A DNA stretch of 64,000 bases from Psococerastis gibbosa (GCA_963971405.1 OZ020486.1:26311419-26375418); one strand, 5' to 3'; positions 1-9,975 are shown, counted from the stretch's first letter. The notes: generated by a model not told the origin, from the sequence alone. Numbers and translations: made by a program.

Positions 1-309
1 AAACAGGTGCAAATTTTGAAGGTAATTAACTCAAATCAAGTACTTTACGTCCTGGACTGTGGAGGAGGTTCAACTTTCTTTGTCTTACCTGGGGCGGAAA
101 TGCCTGTGGTGGCCGCGGGTGTCAGTGCTCTACTCAATTAAATGACGCCATATCCGTTTTTTGCAGGTTTTTGCTCCTGGGCCAAATTACAGTACCTGCT
201 ACAAGTACCATGCTATAGCCCTAGCACCTAAGCCTGTTAACAAACGCTCGGTAAACAATCAGTATTGTATAACAGATATAACGAGACACCCAAGTTTTCC
301 AGCGTCAGC

Positions 310-775
310 ATTCTGCATTTCTGCTTTGCTGTGGTTATTGATGCGCCCTAAGAGCAGACTCTTTCACCACTGGGGGAAGGGGAGTTGACTGACAGGATGG
401 ACTCCTGATTATAGTGGATTCCGAACCACTTGGGGAACATAGTAAAGTCACACGATTAATTCGGAGGTGACCCGGACTCGGCACTTAATCTTACGGCCAG
501 TCTCAGCACGTTATGATGTCCCACTATGCTCCCTGTGTACTACCAAGTTTGCTGCACTTTTGAAAAGGCTCTGTCCTGCAGCTTGATCGAGGCGATTATA
601 ATACCGGGGTTAAATAAATACCCTAGGATTATAACTGTAAACAAACAAATTTTGAATAGCACTTTCCATTATAAAATTATCTTGTTTACATTTTTAATAC
701 CTGGGGATTAAATAAATACCTGTATTATAATCGCCTCGATCAGGCTGCTGGTGGATTCAACTTGGTAACTTAGCT
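310..775 (-). mobile_element. SINE-B retroposon copy, interrupted
   Basis: This stretch matches, in reverse complement, a repeat also seen at 25535, 32389, 54188 and 57604. Shared landmarks are a segment rich in CCGAACCACTTGG near 420-440 and a segment ending in TTCAACTTGG near 757-766. It is interrupted by an inverted-repeat element at about 584-744. The left boundary is uncertain, and no target duplication was found for this copy. The first ~300 bases of the window hold nothing I recognise. Confidence 0.6.
584..744. mobile_element. Short inverted-repeat element (MITE-2 related) nested in SINE-B
   Basis: The two ends are inverted copies: the left begins GATCGAGGCGATTATAATAC and the right is its near-perfect reverse complement. 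The inner part (about 632-702) contains GTAAACA and TGTTTAC in inverted orientation around a core resembling AGTAGCACTTTGCATTC, which is the signature of the MITE-2 copies at 53.6-54.1 kb. It splits a SINE-B copy, so it is the younger insertion. Confidence 0.65.
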
Positions 776-803
776 ACGAGACCCCCAAGTAAACAAATAT
801 TAA

Positions 804-1210
804 GAGTGTACAGCCCGTAGGAAATTGGGAGCCCGAAATTTAATATTTTTTTTATTTTTATTTAATTAACTAAGCATGTTATTAAAGATTAATTTATTAA
901 AGAGTTGTAGAAGACTACTTCATGCATCATATTATAAGATATTTTTAATATTCGAAATTGTAGTTTTTTCAGAAACATGCAAATATTTTATAAACAATAA
1001 CTTTTCACGTATAATCGACTTTATAAAAAAACTACAATTTAGAAAACTAAAAATACCTTATTATATGATGTATGAAGTAGTCTATTATATGATGTATGAA
1101 GTAATCTACAACTTTGATGAGCCAAATCTTTAATAACATTATAATAACAATTAAATAAAAAATTAAAGTATTAAATTTTGGGCTGCCACTTTCCTACAGG
1201 CTGTACACTC
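804..1210. mobile_element. DNA transposon remnant with ~45-bp terminal inverted repeats
   Basis: The left end GAGTGTACAGCCCGTAGGAA is matched in reverse complement at the right end (about 1168-1210), with few mismatches over roughly 45 bases. The interior is very AT-rich and has no credible coding frame. It includes a 23-base tandem duplication (ATTATATGATGTATGAAGTA) near 1060-1105. Flanks are TTAA-like on the left and ATAA on the right, so the target duplication is not resolved and the superfamily is not assigned. Confidence 0.6.
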
Positions 1211-1793
1211 ATAAGGCTGCTTTCAAGATCACATGAAAAGTGTAGGTGAGAAATATTTCACGGCACTACAATGCATTGGAACATGGCGATGCCATCCAGT
1301 ATTCCCTACCGAGACATTTCAAGCAATCGTGGGAGCTACATCGAGTCGTTGATGTACAGCGGGCTCGTGGACGTTTATAAACCAATCATACTTGATATAT
1401 GGGCTATGAAAGTCCTAAAGTTTTGCTAGGAGATTTTGTTTTGTTTCTCGTGGGGTCCATGTGTGGATTTAGTACTATTGAGATGTCTACCGGACATAGA
1501 AAGCCCACTGCCACTCGTAGTAACAGCATTCATGTGAGCCAAAACATTCTAATATCCGACTTTAGTTGTAGTTGACGCTCAGTGTGTATATCCATTATTT
1601 ATTGACTCGCATGCTTATACGTGTATATACTGTTTATTTATTGCATTTCTCATATATTGATAAGTGCTCACTTTTATTAAATCCAGCAAACATAGTAGCA
1701 TAGGTAGCTTTTACCCACCTGTTTGCTAGTCCTGCGCCATATGCAATATAATAGAATCTGGGCCATGGTACAGGACATGGGAGATTCAAGTAC
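1211..1793. other. No gene recognised
   Basis: Nothing recognised beyond scattered AT-rich sequence. No open frame of note and no paired repeat within the window. Confidence 0.5.
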
Positions 1794-2040
1794 CTAGCGG
1801 TGAAGTAAGTTTATTTTTTTATGTTTTATTTTTGAAAAGTTAATCGCATACAAACAATTTATTGAAAGTATTCTCATCAGTCTCCTCTGTAGGTTAGTAC
1901 ACGTGTTGAGTTGCGGCACGTCTCCGATCGCATGGCGTGTAAAGACTCGCACAAGTGCAAGCACGTTACCACCTGGCCATCGAAGTAACTTTTCAGCTAT
2001 CTCCGTGGGAGGACAGTGCGACGTCTCATCACGAAAGTAC
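1794..2040 (-). mobile_element. SINE-C copy
   Basis: Read on the minus strand, this contains an A-box-like TGGCCAGGTGG followed about 30 bases on by a weak B-box-like TGTGCGAGTCT, then a block shared with 25185-25345 (CGATCGGAGACGTGCCGCAA). The shared 3' part (TTTGTATGCGATTAA then A/T-rich) is also common to both copies. A third copy lies at 4378-4480. The open frame here is conserved between copies only because the DNA is; I do not regard it as a gene. Confidence 0.6.
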
Positions 2041-2611
2041 AATACCTATTCCTGAACGCACTCTCAGAGTTATGAACATTCTAATAGAATTCTAATAGAA
2101 TAAGTTAAGGCTCAATAAAATTAATAATTCCACTGTAAATTACAGGAAATATTTTATTAAATTACAATAAATTAGTGGTATTAAATTAATCTATAGCCTA
2201 CTTATTTACAGATGACCCTTTTGGAACATTCTGACTAGTCATTAAAATTAATTTAATGAAAGAAGCCTAGGAGGATTTCAAAGTCGGTAGGTACTGTGGT
2301 CCTGTGACCTCCCACTAACAAGAAGAAAAAGAAAAATTCCCTTATTGGTACTACGGCAGTAATTAATAAAAATATGTTTGTGGTTGTTACGGTATTGAAA
2401 TCAAAAACCAATATTTTACATATGCCTTTAAAGAAAAATTTAAGCTATTCAAGGTTTCCATGTTCCGAACGAAAAACGTAATTATGGGACACGGTGCCTC
2501 TTAAAGATAGTCTATAAATATTATTAGCAAATGGCTAATTGCCACACAATCAGTCTTCTTTTAAAAATGTGGACTCTATTCGTTACTGAGATATTCACTT
2601 CACTTACGAGT
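2041..2611. other. 3' flank of the achaete-scute gene
   Basis: No coding sequence is seen. On the minus strand this is downstream of the bHLH gene and probably contains its 3' UTR. The nearest canonical AATAAA on that strand is at 2153-2158, about 450 bp past the stop; an ATTAAA lies at 2252-2257. Neither is confirmed as the used poly(A) signal. Confidence 0.4.
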
Positions 2612-3463
2612 TCAGCACTTAACGTCCAGCTGTACTGTGTCATAATTAGCATACAATTCAGAGTAACCCAAGTTAAGAGCAAACGAGGAACTGATGGGGG
2701 GCAAGGGAGATGAGTTCCCTGCATCCGAAGATAGATCACCTGCCTCACTTTTAACACCAATACTGAAATCACTTCCATCAAAGGGGTACTGGAGTTCCTT
2801 AGAGAATTCCGAAGACATGCTTTGTTTATCGTCAAAATGTTCGGAGCATTCACCGTCAGAATATTTTTCATCCTTAGATAAATCCATAGCGCCCGTCTCA
2901 GATTGCGAATCATTATCTAGTTTTTCAGAAGAATCCATCAAATCGTCATCGTCGAAATCCTCACTGTCGTAGGTTTCAGGCTTAATGTTCAATAGGCCTT
3001 CAAGTTTGTGAATATATTGAACTGCTAATCGTAATGTCTCTACTTTGCTGAGTTTCTTTCTAGTCTGCTTTCCCTTCTCATCAGTTTCCGTTTCATAAAG
3101 GTTAACTGGAATTCTATTTCTTAAAGCTGAGAAGCTGTCATTGACTTGTCTCACTCTATTACGCTCTCGTTCATTCCTTCGGGCTATAACCGATAAAGTC
3201 GGTTGATGTAAAGACGTCTTACTTGACCTGGCATGGCGTCGCTTAAGGTTCCCACCATCTGCATTCGTCACATAATTTGGTATAGATGATTTTTTCTTAT
3301 AAGGATGCCTCCAATCCTCTGGGTCTGACTCACCGAAATGCTCATCACTATTCTGAAGACTTGTCACGTCTGCATGCTTATTTTCTTTTCCATCCATAAT
3401 GTTGTTCGCTGACTGTAGAATTGTCTTTCTCGATGGAGGCATTAGGATGATGCGGGTAGTCAT
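2612..3463 (-). CDS. ASH: Achaete-scute family bHLH transcription factor
   Basis: A 283-residue protein with one basic helix-loop-helix domain at about residues 91-158. The basic region reads RRNERERNRVRQVN, helix 1 continues FSALRNRIP, and helix 2 begins KKLSKVETLRLAVQYI. This is the achaete-scute signature, and the E-box-contacting Glu/Arg of the ERNR motif are present. Family members dimerise with Daughterless/E proteins, bind E-boxes in the nucleus and specify neural precursors. The loop is somewhat long and charged (residues 121-136). Residues 166-215 are Asp/Glu/Ser-rich and contain AMDLSK, similar to the CtBP-binding PxDLS motif (inference). The usual tyrosine/tryptophan-rich achaete-scute C-terminus is not obvious. 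The frame is open upstream to 3514, but a splice acceptor at 3473-3476 (T-rich tract then ACAG) lies between, so the ATG at 3463-3461 is chosen. The whole coding region is one exon. The specific orthologue (asense, scute or other) is not determined. Confidence 0.9.
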   Translation of the reverse strand: MTTRIILMPPSRKTILQSANNIMDGKENKHADVTSLQNSDEHFGESDPEDWRHPYKKKSSIPNYVTNADGGNLKRRHARSSKTSLHQPTLSVIARRNERERNRVRQVNDSFSALRNRIPVNLYETETDEKGKQTRKKLSKVETLRLAVQYIHKLEGLLNIKPETYDSEDFDDDDLMDSSEKLDNDSQSETGAMDLSKDEKYSDGECSEHFDDKQSMSSEFSKELQYPFDGSDFSIGVKSEAGDLSSDAGNSSPLPPISSSFALNLGYSELYANYDTVQLDVKC

Positions 3464-3472
3464 TACACTTAT

Positions 3473-3490
3473 CTGTAAAAAATAATTGAG
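3473..3490 (-). promoter_or_regulatory. Probable 3' splice acceptor of 5'-UTR intron
   Basis: On the minus strand the sequence is AATTATTTTTTACAG followed by ATAAGTGTA and then the chosen ATG. The T-rich tract and ACAG make a good acceptor, implying a non-coding first exon further right. No matching donor could be picked with confidence. Confidence 0.5.
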
Positions 3491-3872
3491 TTTGAGTGTA
3501 CAGGACCTAGACATAAATAATGAATTGAGTCTTCAACTTGTGTGGTCATAAATGGTCGCGTGAAAAAGAAGTGAATCATTGGGGACCGTAGCAAGCAACT
3601 TATTACCTAATCCTCACGAGATCATTCAGTTCATTCGAGCAATTAGAAGGCTCCGTCCGGCCGCTACAATAATTTCTATCTCTCCATTGCCTTGATGTAG
3701 GCTGTAGCTGAAGAGTGAACGTCTCAATACCTAATTACTCAAGATCTCAACAAATGAATTGGAACTTTTCGGTAGGCACGCTACAGCAAGAAAACCTGAA
3801 TCCCAATTCTACTAAATCATGTCTGTCCTACCATATACTTAGACAGTACTTCCAGCACGAAGGTATATAAGC
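3477..3872. other. Region upstream of the bHLH coding exon
   Basis: No repeats were recognised here, which is unusual for this window. It is probably intron and/or promoter-side sequence of the bHLH gene. No convincing core promoter was found; a TATATA near 3863-3868 (minus strand) is suggestive only. Confidence 0.4.
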
Positions 3873-3960
3873 CAGTGGTGGATCCAGAAGTGCCCCCCCC
3901 CCCGTAAAAAAATTAAATAAGGAAAAGGAATTTTTAAAACAAAAATGTATATCGATATAC
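3873..3960. mobile_element. Truncated hAT-like element end
   Basis: Begins CAGTGGTGGATCCAG followed by a run of C, the same tip layout as the full hAT-like elements at 30476 and 42748. No matching right end is present nearby, so this is a fragment. A (TA)n tract follows at about 3960-3980. Confidence 0.45.
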
Positions 3961-4377
3961 GTATATATATATATATATATTGCTCTCTCCCTCTCTACCA
4001 ATATAATACACAGAAATTATCGAAGATAACATAAGATACGACCAGTAGGATTTGGTCACCCATAAATCTTCTACTTCTTTGAATAAATGTCATATTCAGT
4101 GCATAAAAAATTGTCTTTGAAAGATTAATTTTGGTCGATTTAAAATAATACCGTTGCTGAAAAGCGTCATAATCAGGGCTGTTCAAAGGCAATAAATGAA
4201 CACATGTTTCCTTTTAAGGTGCTGTCTGTCTCCATACCATAGAACCTCATTCCCACACATACATTAAGATTAGACCCAATGGTCAGGGGAAGATTCCTCC
4301 CACATTATTTTATGGGGGCTTACTAACCAAAAAGGGATTTTTATTTGTCTTTTGTCTTCATTGTGTAATATCGGCTT

Positions 4378-4480
4378 TGGTTGCATGGTAGTAGGGTGCT
4401 TGTACGTCTGGTGTACGAGTCTATACACACCATGCGATCAGAAGCATATCGTACCTCAACACAAGTATTAAGTTTTACAT
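4378..4480 (+). mobile_element. SINE-C copy, diverged
   Basis: Shares with the copies at 1794-2040 and 25185-25345 the block running from an A-box-like stretch through GTACGAGTCTATACAC and ACCATGCGATC to CTCAACACAAGT, but in plus orientation and with more substitutions. Confidence 0.5.
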
Positions 4481-5387
4481 ACTAAGTACTTAGTGACAGT
4501 GAGGCGACTAAAGAAGTTAATTAGATGCGCTCATGAATGTGTTTGTGTGCGATGTTAATTGACCCCACTGCGATTGGTATAAAATATACATGTGTACCAA
4601 ATTACAACCATATACCAAATAGTCATATATATTATATAAAATCGTCTCCTGTGTAACTTTATAATATTTTGAACACATTATAATGAGAGTTAACTTTGTA
4701 AAATATCACATAAAAACATAAAAATATCGTCACGACCGGTTTCGACAGATTGTCATTCTCAAGTGAGCAGATAAAACTTAAAATAAAAACAAGTAAATGC
4801 TAGTTACGAATAAACATTGAGTCACGTTATAAATACGATACAAGTATAAATAAAAATAACTCCAACAAAGGATAATTGCTAATAGACGTTATATATTACA
4901 AGCGGTACTCCACCCATTGCGCCTGCGGCCGGTGGCAGCTCGTCCCTTCGGGTCCTCTCATTGGGCATTACGCATGTGACTGCACCATTACTACTGCGGC
5001 GGGCGGCAGCTCGCCACTTCGGGGCCTCGCATTGGGCAAAAAAAATTATTTTGTCATAATTATATCAAATATTAAATTACTAAAATGGCTCTAAAAAAAT
5101 AGGGGTTGGTTATAAAAAAAGTAAAAATTTAGGATTGTATGTATTTTTTAATGCCACATTATAAAAAAATAAAAACAAATATTTCGTCCAAAAATTAAAA
5201 AAAAATTTTTAAGGGTAACAACCCTTATCACTAAGGGGTATGAAAAATAGATAGTAGCCGATTATGAGACCTACTGAATACGCATATAAAATTTGGTAAA
5301 AATCGGAAAAGCCGTTTCGGAGGAGTACGGTAACTAACATTGTGACATGGAAATTTTATGTATAAGATTTAATAGGGGCTTATTTCT

Positions 5388-5757
5388 ATTAATAGCTTCT
5401 TTTATTTCAAAGGTTTCCAGATTATCCAGCAATTTTCCTTTGTTGGCTATGTGTAATATTTTAAAATCCTTTTAATCCTTAAAGGTACATGAATGTCCTG
5501 TGTTGTTCATATGATGGGGTAGCATTGATTGAGTATCTATTTTACCTATTCCTTTAAAAGTCATTTTAAGAAGAGACTGCATGAGCATTTTAAAGGAATA
5601 TAGGTAAAATAGATCCGCAATCAATGCTAGCCCAACATATGAACAACAGAGGACATTCATGTACCTTTTAAGGATTGTAAAATATTACACATAGCCAACA
5701 AAGGAAAATTGCTGGCTAATCTGGAAAACATTGAAATAAAAGAAGCTGTTAATAGGA
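5388..5757. repeat. 370-bp near-perfect palindrome inside the foldback element
   Basis: The two arms, about 170 bp each, run from AGCTTCTTTTATTTCAA on the left to TTGAAATAAAAGAAGCT on the right, with a loop of about 30 bases near 5560-5590. Both arms contain the GGCTATGTGTAATATTTT and GGTACATGAATGTCC segments in inverted order, with a few mismatches. Confidence 0.8.
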
Positions 5758-5891
5758 ATTAAATGGCATAACGTTTATCAGCAATTCTCTTTTGTTGGAC
5801 TTGGCAGTAGGATCGTATATGTAATGTATTTTTATTTATATTTATAACGTGACTTAATGTTTATAACTTACAATTACTTGTTTTTATTTTA

Positions 5892-6036
5892 AGGCGGGTA
5901 TTCCATATACGTACAACGTCAATGAAAATTATGAAATTGAAGGTGGTAGCAGAATTTTTAGTATGTCTTTAATGTCTGCTACCACCTTCAATTTCATAAT
6001 TTTCATTGACGTTGTACGTATGTGGAATGGGCACCT
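5892..6036. mobile_element. PAL element copy 1
   Basis: A near-perfect palindrome whose ends read AGGCGGGTATTCCA on the left and TGGAATGGGCACCT on the right. The core holds GGTGGTAGCAGA and its inverted partner TCTGCTACCACC around a short loop. It sits inside the right arm of the foldback element. Flanks are A/T only. Confidence 0.85.
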
Positions 6037-6271
6037 AAGTTTTATCTGCTCACTTGAGAATGACAATCTGTCGAAATCGGTAGTGACGATATTTTTATGT
6101 TTTTTATGTTTTCATGTGATATTTTACGAAGTTAACTCTCATTATATTGCCATATTTATTGCCCCCCCCCCCTGAAAAATATTGAAATGGTGACCATTCT
6201 CCAATGGTCAAAACGGAAACAATATCAATAATGCAATAATACTGAAAAAAACGTGGGATCATTTGCATTGG

Positions 6272-6442
6272 CCGTAGGGACGTGCCCAGGGGGGTGGTCC
6301 ATGGGGTCCGGACCCCCCCCCCCGAAATAAATTTTTGTATGTAAACCTGTATTGTTTGAAAAATTTACCCATTAGTTCATTAATAAATTACGTTAAAAAA
6401 AATTTGGACCCCCCCTGAAATCAAAACCTGAGCACGGCCACG
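6272..6442. mobile_element. hAT-like MITE
   Basis: The left end reads GGGACGTGCCCAGG followed by G and C runs; the right end is CCTGAGCACGGCCACG. It is flanked by TGCATTGG and AGCATTGG, an 8-bp target duplication with one mismatch. The same family occurs at 15335 and 45855. Contains an 11-13 base C tract near 6313. Confidence 0.75.
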
Positions 6443-6490
6443 AGCATTGGCATTGGGCATGGTCTAGGTCAAGGTCTAGATCCATTCTAT

Positions 6491-6684
6491 CGGGACATTA
6501 TTATTATTATTATTATGGTACGGACTCTGAATTTCACCCGAAAGGTTGTTGGTTCGAGTCCCACACTCGCTACATTTTATGGCCATGCTTTGGAGGGCAT
6601 GTAAAGCAGGTGGTCCGGGGCATAACTCCGCTTGGTTGGCTTAGTAATAGAAACTACAAAAATTCCTTATTTATTTATTTTATA
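6491..6684 (+). mobile_element. SINE-A copy
   Basis: A tRNA-derived SINE. It contains GGTACGGACTCTGA and a B-box GGTTCGAGTCC, then the family body (CATTTTATGGCCATGC, GGTTGGCTTAGTAATAG) and a TTTA-repeat tail. The A-box region is disrupted by an ATT repeat expansion (about 6497-6516). Other copies lie at 7027, 14860, 17365, 41259, 56424 and 60448. Confidence 0.75.
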
Positions 6685-6928
6685 TAAGGTAGGGGAACAA
6701 TTTAAAATTGTCACATATTTTGCGGAGGGAAGGGGGGGGGGGTCCGGGTCCCTTGGAGAGGAATTACGAAATACACTGTATGAGTTAAATAAGTTAATTA
6801 ACGTTAAAAATAACACTTCTATAATAACGTGTGTAATAGCTTATGTAGGTGTAACGCTATTTGTATCTATGACATGATTTCTTATTGCAATGCTAGTGGC
6901 GGGCGCCAAATTCACTCGTGGGCCCAGG

Positions 6929-7020
6929 CAGGGACGAATCCAGCCCATTTTTAGGTAGGTAGTGTTGGGTCATAATAGAATAAACTCATTTATTATTGAT
7001 TAAATTATAACGGAATAAAT
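6929..7020. mobile_element. Truncated hAT-like element end
   Basis: Starts CAGGGACGAATCCAGCCC, close to the left tip and following sequence of the complete element at 30476-30645 (including a TTGGGTCATAATAG-like stretch), but it runs into a SINE-A copy without a right end. Confidence 0.5.
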
Positions 7021-7026
7021 TTAATA

Positions 7027-7763
7027 TAAATAAATAAGTGTTGACTTCTTGTTCTATTTACTAAGCGGCTGAGCCAATCTAGTGGAGTTAGGGCTATAAA
7101 GCCCCCTCTTACACTCAACTAGGAATGCACGGGACCACCTGTTTTACATGCCCTCCGAAGTATAGGCTAGGGATCCAACTATACTACTGATATAATACTA
7201 GTATCGATACTTTTCATTCAATACTTGCAGGTATCGATACCTATTTGCTGGTATTCAATCAAATAATACCTACCATACAACTATAAACGTTTTCCCCCTT
7301 TTTTTTAATTTTCAATTTTCAAAATAGTTACCAACTTGCTGTATGAGAGTTCTTTCCTAAGCTATATATAGAGGTTGGCGTTGGACTAGATAATTTTGCG
7401 CGCCTGATTGTTTATAAATTGTTTTTTATATTGAATTTAAGTTATTTTTAGTCATATGCGTCTAACATTATAGTTAATAGTTGTTTTAGAATATTTATTT
7501 ATTTATTTAAAGAAGTTACCAGAATTTTTCAAAGGCCCCTTGATACCCCGGGTCCATGGATACACCCCTGTGCTTTGAAAATATTAAATGTGTGGCATTC
7601 GATTCGATACCAACACCTCGTGGTATCGATACTTTTCTTTCAATACAATACCAGTATCAATACCTACCATTCAATACCGGTATCGCTGCATTTGTTAAGA
7701 TTTGGATCCCTAAGTATGGCCCGAAAATGTAGCAAGTGTGAGACGGGTACCAGCAACAACCTT
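7027..7763 (-). mobile_element. SINE-A copy split by a hAT-like element
   Basis: Read on the minus strand, 7027-7167 is the 3' half of SINE-A with its TTTA tail and 7713-7763 continues it. The interruption is exactly the element at 7168-7712. The 5' head is displaced further, to 8598-8639, by a second insertion (7764-8597). Two nested insertions in one SINE give a relative age order. Confidence 0.75.
7168..7712. mobile_element. hAT-like non-autonomous element (TAGGGATCCAA ends)
   Basis: Left tip TAGGGATCCAA, right tip TTGGATCCCTA. Flanking AGTATAGGC and AGTATGGC are an imperfect ~8-bp duplication of SINE-A sequence. The interior is full of variants of TATCGATAC on both sides. A second copy with perfect target duplications is at 38130-38714. 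No transposase frame. Confidence 0.8.
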
Positions 7764-8597
7764 ACCTTACCTTACCTTTTTTTTATATATAAATTGGGGT
7801 ACAGGTGTTACCTGTGTGCACTTAAGCCTATTGGCCTATTGTGCCCCCTACAACAAAGTATCTACATCACTTCTACATCACTTTCTTGAGGCCTATCTCC
7901 CTCACGAGAGCCAGGATCTTGAGGGGATTCAGAAGTGGTAGGTCTTTTACATGTAACTGCAAGCTTTCCGAGCATGCTGCTCTTCTTCGTGCGATTGCAT
8001 CGCATCGCATCGCAGGTCCTCCACACCTTCATTGCAGAATCTGCAAGACTGTAGTTGTCTCCCTAAGAGACTCCAGATATTTAACCCCAGGACCAAAGAC
8101 GCCAAGGCCTGTTCTTGGTTTGGTACTTCCTAGCCTAGAGCCATCAGTAAACCACTTGATTGTGTGACTATTGAGAATTCCTGCTGATTTGCAGCATTCT
8201 TTCATTGTCCCTAATATAGTTCCGAATTCCCTCCTAAAACAGTATTTTGGATGGATTCTATCACTTGGCATATCCAGGCAGTGGTCAGACGTAGTCAGAG
8301 AGGCTGAGTCTCTCTTAATTGCCCTTCCACTCCTAGTAATGCCATTTCTGCTGAAGTTTCCACTGCAACATGGAGGGGTGGGAAGTCCAGTACTATCTCC
8401 ATTGCTGCAGTGGGACAGGATTACATAGCCTCTGTAAAGCATCATGTTAGAGAATACGGGCTTCTGAATGTAGCCATAATTTGGATTATTCAGAGAAAAA
8501 TTCTCATGTGGTTTGATTTTGCCATGTCCATGAAGCCATGACCAATGGTATGGTTACAGCAGGAAGACAGGCTTACCTTACCTTACCTTACCTTACT
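7764..8597 (-). mobile_element. 5'-truncated LINE fragment with GGTAA-repeat tail
   Basis: On the minus strand this carries an RNase H segment (8029-8445), then a zinc-knuckle start CRFCNEG near 8015-8035, and ends in an A-rich stretch and repeated GGTAA units (about 7756-7778). A similar repeat block abuts it at 8573-8596. It lies inside a SINE-A copy. RNase H after the RT is known from I-clade-like LINEs; the exact clade is not resolved. Confidence 0.65.
8029..8445 (-). pseudogene. LINE RNase H domain fragment
   Basis: The 138-residue frame contains KWFTDGSRLGST and GLGVFGPGVKY, the first RNase H strand pair with the catalytic Asp. In intact LINEs this domain degrades the RNA strand of the RNA/DNA hybrid during retrotransposition. 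The later catalytic Glu/Asp motifs are missing. Soon after LRETTTVLQ the DNA passes, in another frame, into CRFCNEG, the C-terminal zinc knuckle normally far downstream. This indicates an internal deletion that removed most of RNase H. No methionine start belongs to this domain; it is a remnant. Confidence 0.7.
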
Positions 8598-8639
8598 GGT
8601 GAAAGTCGGAGTCTGTACCACTACATCACTACATGTCCT
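8598..8639 (-). mobile_element. Displaced head of the SINE-A copy
   Basis: On the minus strand, ACATGTAGTGATGTAGTGG followed by a GACTCCGACTTTCACC-like stretch corresponds to the 5' head of SINE-A, separated from its body by the LINE insertion. Confidence 0.6.
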
Positions 8640-9345
8640 TACTTACAATAGACTTACAACTACCCTGCAGCTACCCCCTGCCCCCTCCCCTCCTGTCCCC
8701 TCTGTATCCAACCTTCTAAATTGGACCGCATGGCCTGCCCTGTCTACGCCCCTGCTCTGCGTACCCATTTAATATTAAATAAACAAAGTAAATATATTGG
8801 TATACTGTAACAGTGTAACTTACCTTAATGTGCAAATTTCTAAGCGTCAAACAGTCTTCGCCAGTGCTGTACGAATTGTTCTGATGAACAAAAAAACAAG
8901 TCGATGGTGGAGGAATGAAAACAGAATTCGGATATACCGTATAGTAAGAAACCCACGGTCATGCTCGAACACCAAAAACACCCATACCCACTAGTCTGCA
9001 GTGTGCACCGGGCACCCTAGTCCCTAATTCCTAATACACAAAAGCACCCCGCAATTGTCGGCGCAGTCCGGCTATTCAACCGCTCGCGAACATTCTTAGA
9101 AGACCTACTTTTTTATACAGCAGCGCAATTCCTCCTTAATTTTCTTGGTTCCGCACAACATATCAGCTTTACTCCAAAAGCAGTTATGTTGAACAACCCC
9201 TATTATGATTTTTTTTATTTTCAATTTTAATCTCTATTCTCCTATAACGGTTGAGACTTCACATAATTTTGGGAACGACAGTGCCGTAACGAGGGACGGT
9301 GGTGAAAGTTACCTTTCTCTCGAGTACTCTGCGTGGGTGTCCTTT
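8640..9345. other. No gene recognised
   Basis: A pyrimidine-rich patch (about 8660-8710) and AT-rich sequence. No repeat pairs or coding frames I can support. Confidence 0.45.
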
Positions 9346-9712
9346 CAGTGCGAGGTTTGGGTTTGGTTGTGGGGGCCCCTGGGCCGAAATTGTGTTGGGC
9401 CCTTACTAGGGCAGAAAAGTCTTATAATATACGATAACATACGAAAATTCCAATATAATTTGTAAAATAGAGACTCATGTTGCAAATTAGAATAGAATGG
9501 AGTAATTAATAAATAAATTAATTAAAAATAAAAATAAATAATAAATGCCACGGCACGTTCCAATTTCCCGCCAAATATTACAACAAATTTATTTGCCTAT
9601 TTTTTTTTAAGCTATTGCGATTTTGTATTTGGCGGGTTTATGTGGGGGACCCTTCTTTTGTGGGGCCCTGGGAATATGGCCCTCCTAGCTCCATAACCAA
9701 ACCCGGCACTTG
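9346..9712. mobile_element. hAT-like element (CAGTGC/GGCACTTG ends)
   Basis: Left end CAGTGCGAGGTTTGG, right end CCAAACCCGGCACTTG. Internal segments such as CCACGGCACGTTCCAATT and TTGGGCCC occur in inverted order in the related element at 40480-40802. The target duplication here is unclear. Confidence 0.6.
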
Positions 9713-9975
9713 GCCCTTCCCTAAATTTCCATCAATTTCTTAGCTGAAGTAGGCTAATCTACTCTACTAATATATTCAAAATTAAGAATACAATACAAAA
9801 TATACATATTAGAAAATGAACCCTATAGGCCATGTGGCCCGTGATGTGTTCTGTCTTAGTTGCTAGGTTAGTATTATAAGATGTTAATATTAATTATAGA
9901 ATAATAATTAAATAATAAAACTAGGTATGCGGTACATTATACATTATTTGGCAAATTGGCATTCTCTTCGTTAAG

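Larger units (their letters stand above)
4678..6146. mobile_element. Foldback element with ~200-bp terminal inverted repeats
   Basis: The left arm (4678 to about 4895) and right arm (about 5765 to 6146) are inverted copies. Both contain the GACCGGTTTCGACA-type and TGACAATCTGTCGAAA-type segments, AACAAGTAA(A/T) and CCAACAAA(G/A). The right arm is split by a PAL element at 5892-6036. The interior has GC-rich direct repeats (about 4915-5035), a T/A-rich block, and a second palindrome at 5388-5757. No transposase frame is visible, so it must be non-autonomous. Superfamily unknown. Confidence 0.7.

Noticed and set aside
1794-2042. Minus-strand open frame sharing a peptide with 25226-25438
   Set aside because: The shared peptide is a translation of the SINE-C repeat.
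2524-2972. Open frames on both strands within the bHLH coding region
   Set aside because: They overlap the achaete-scute frame in other phases and show no domain.
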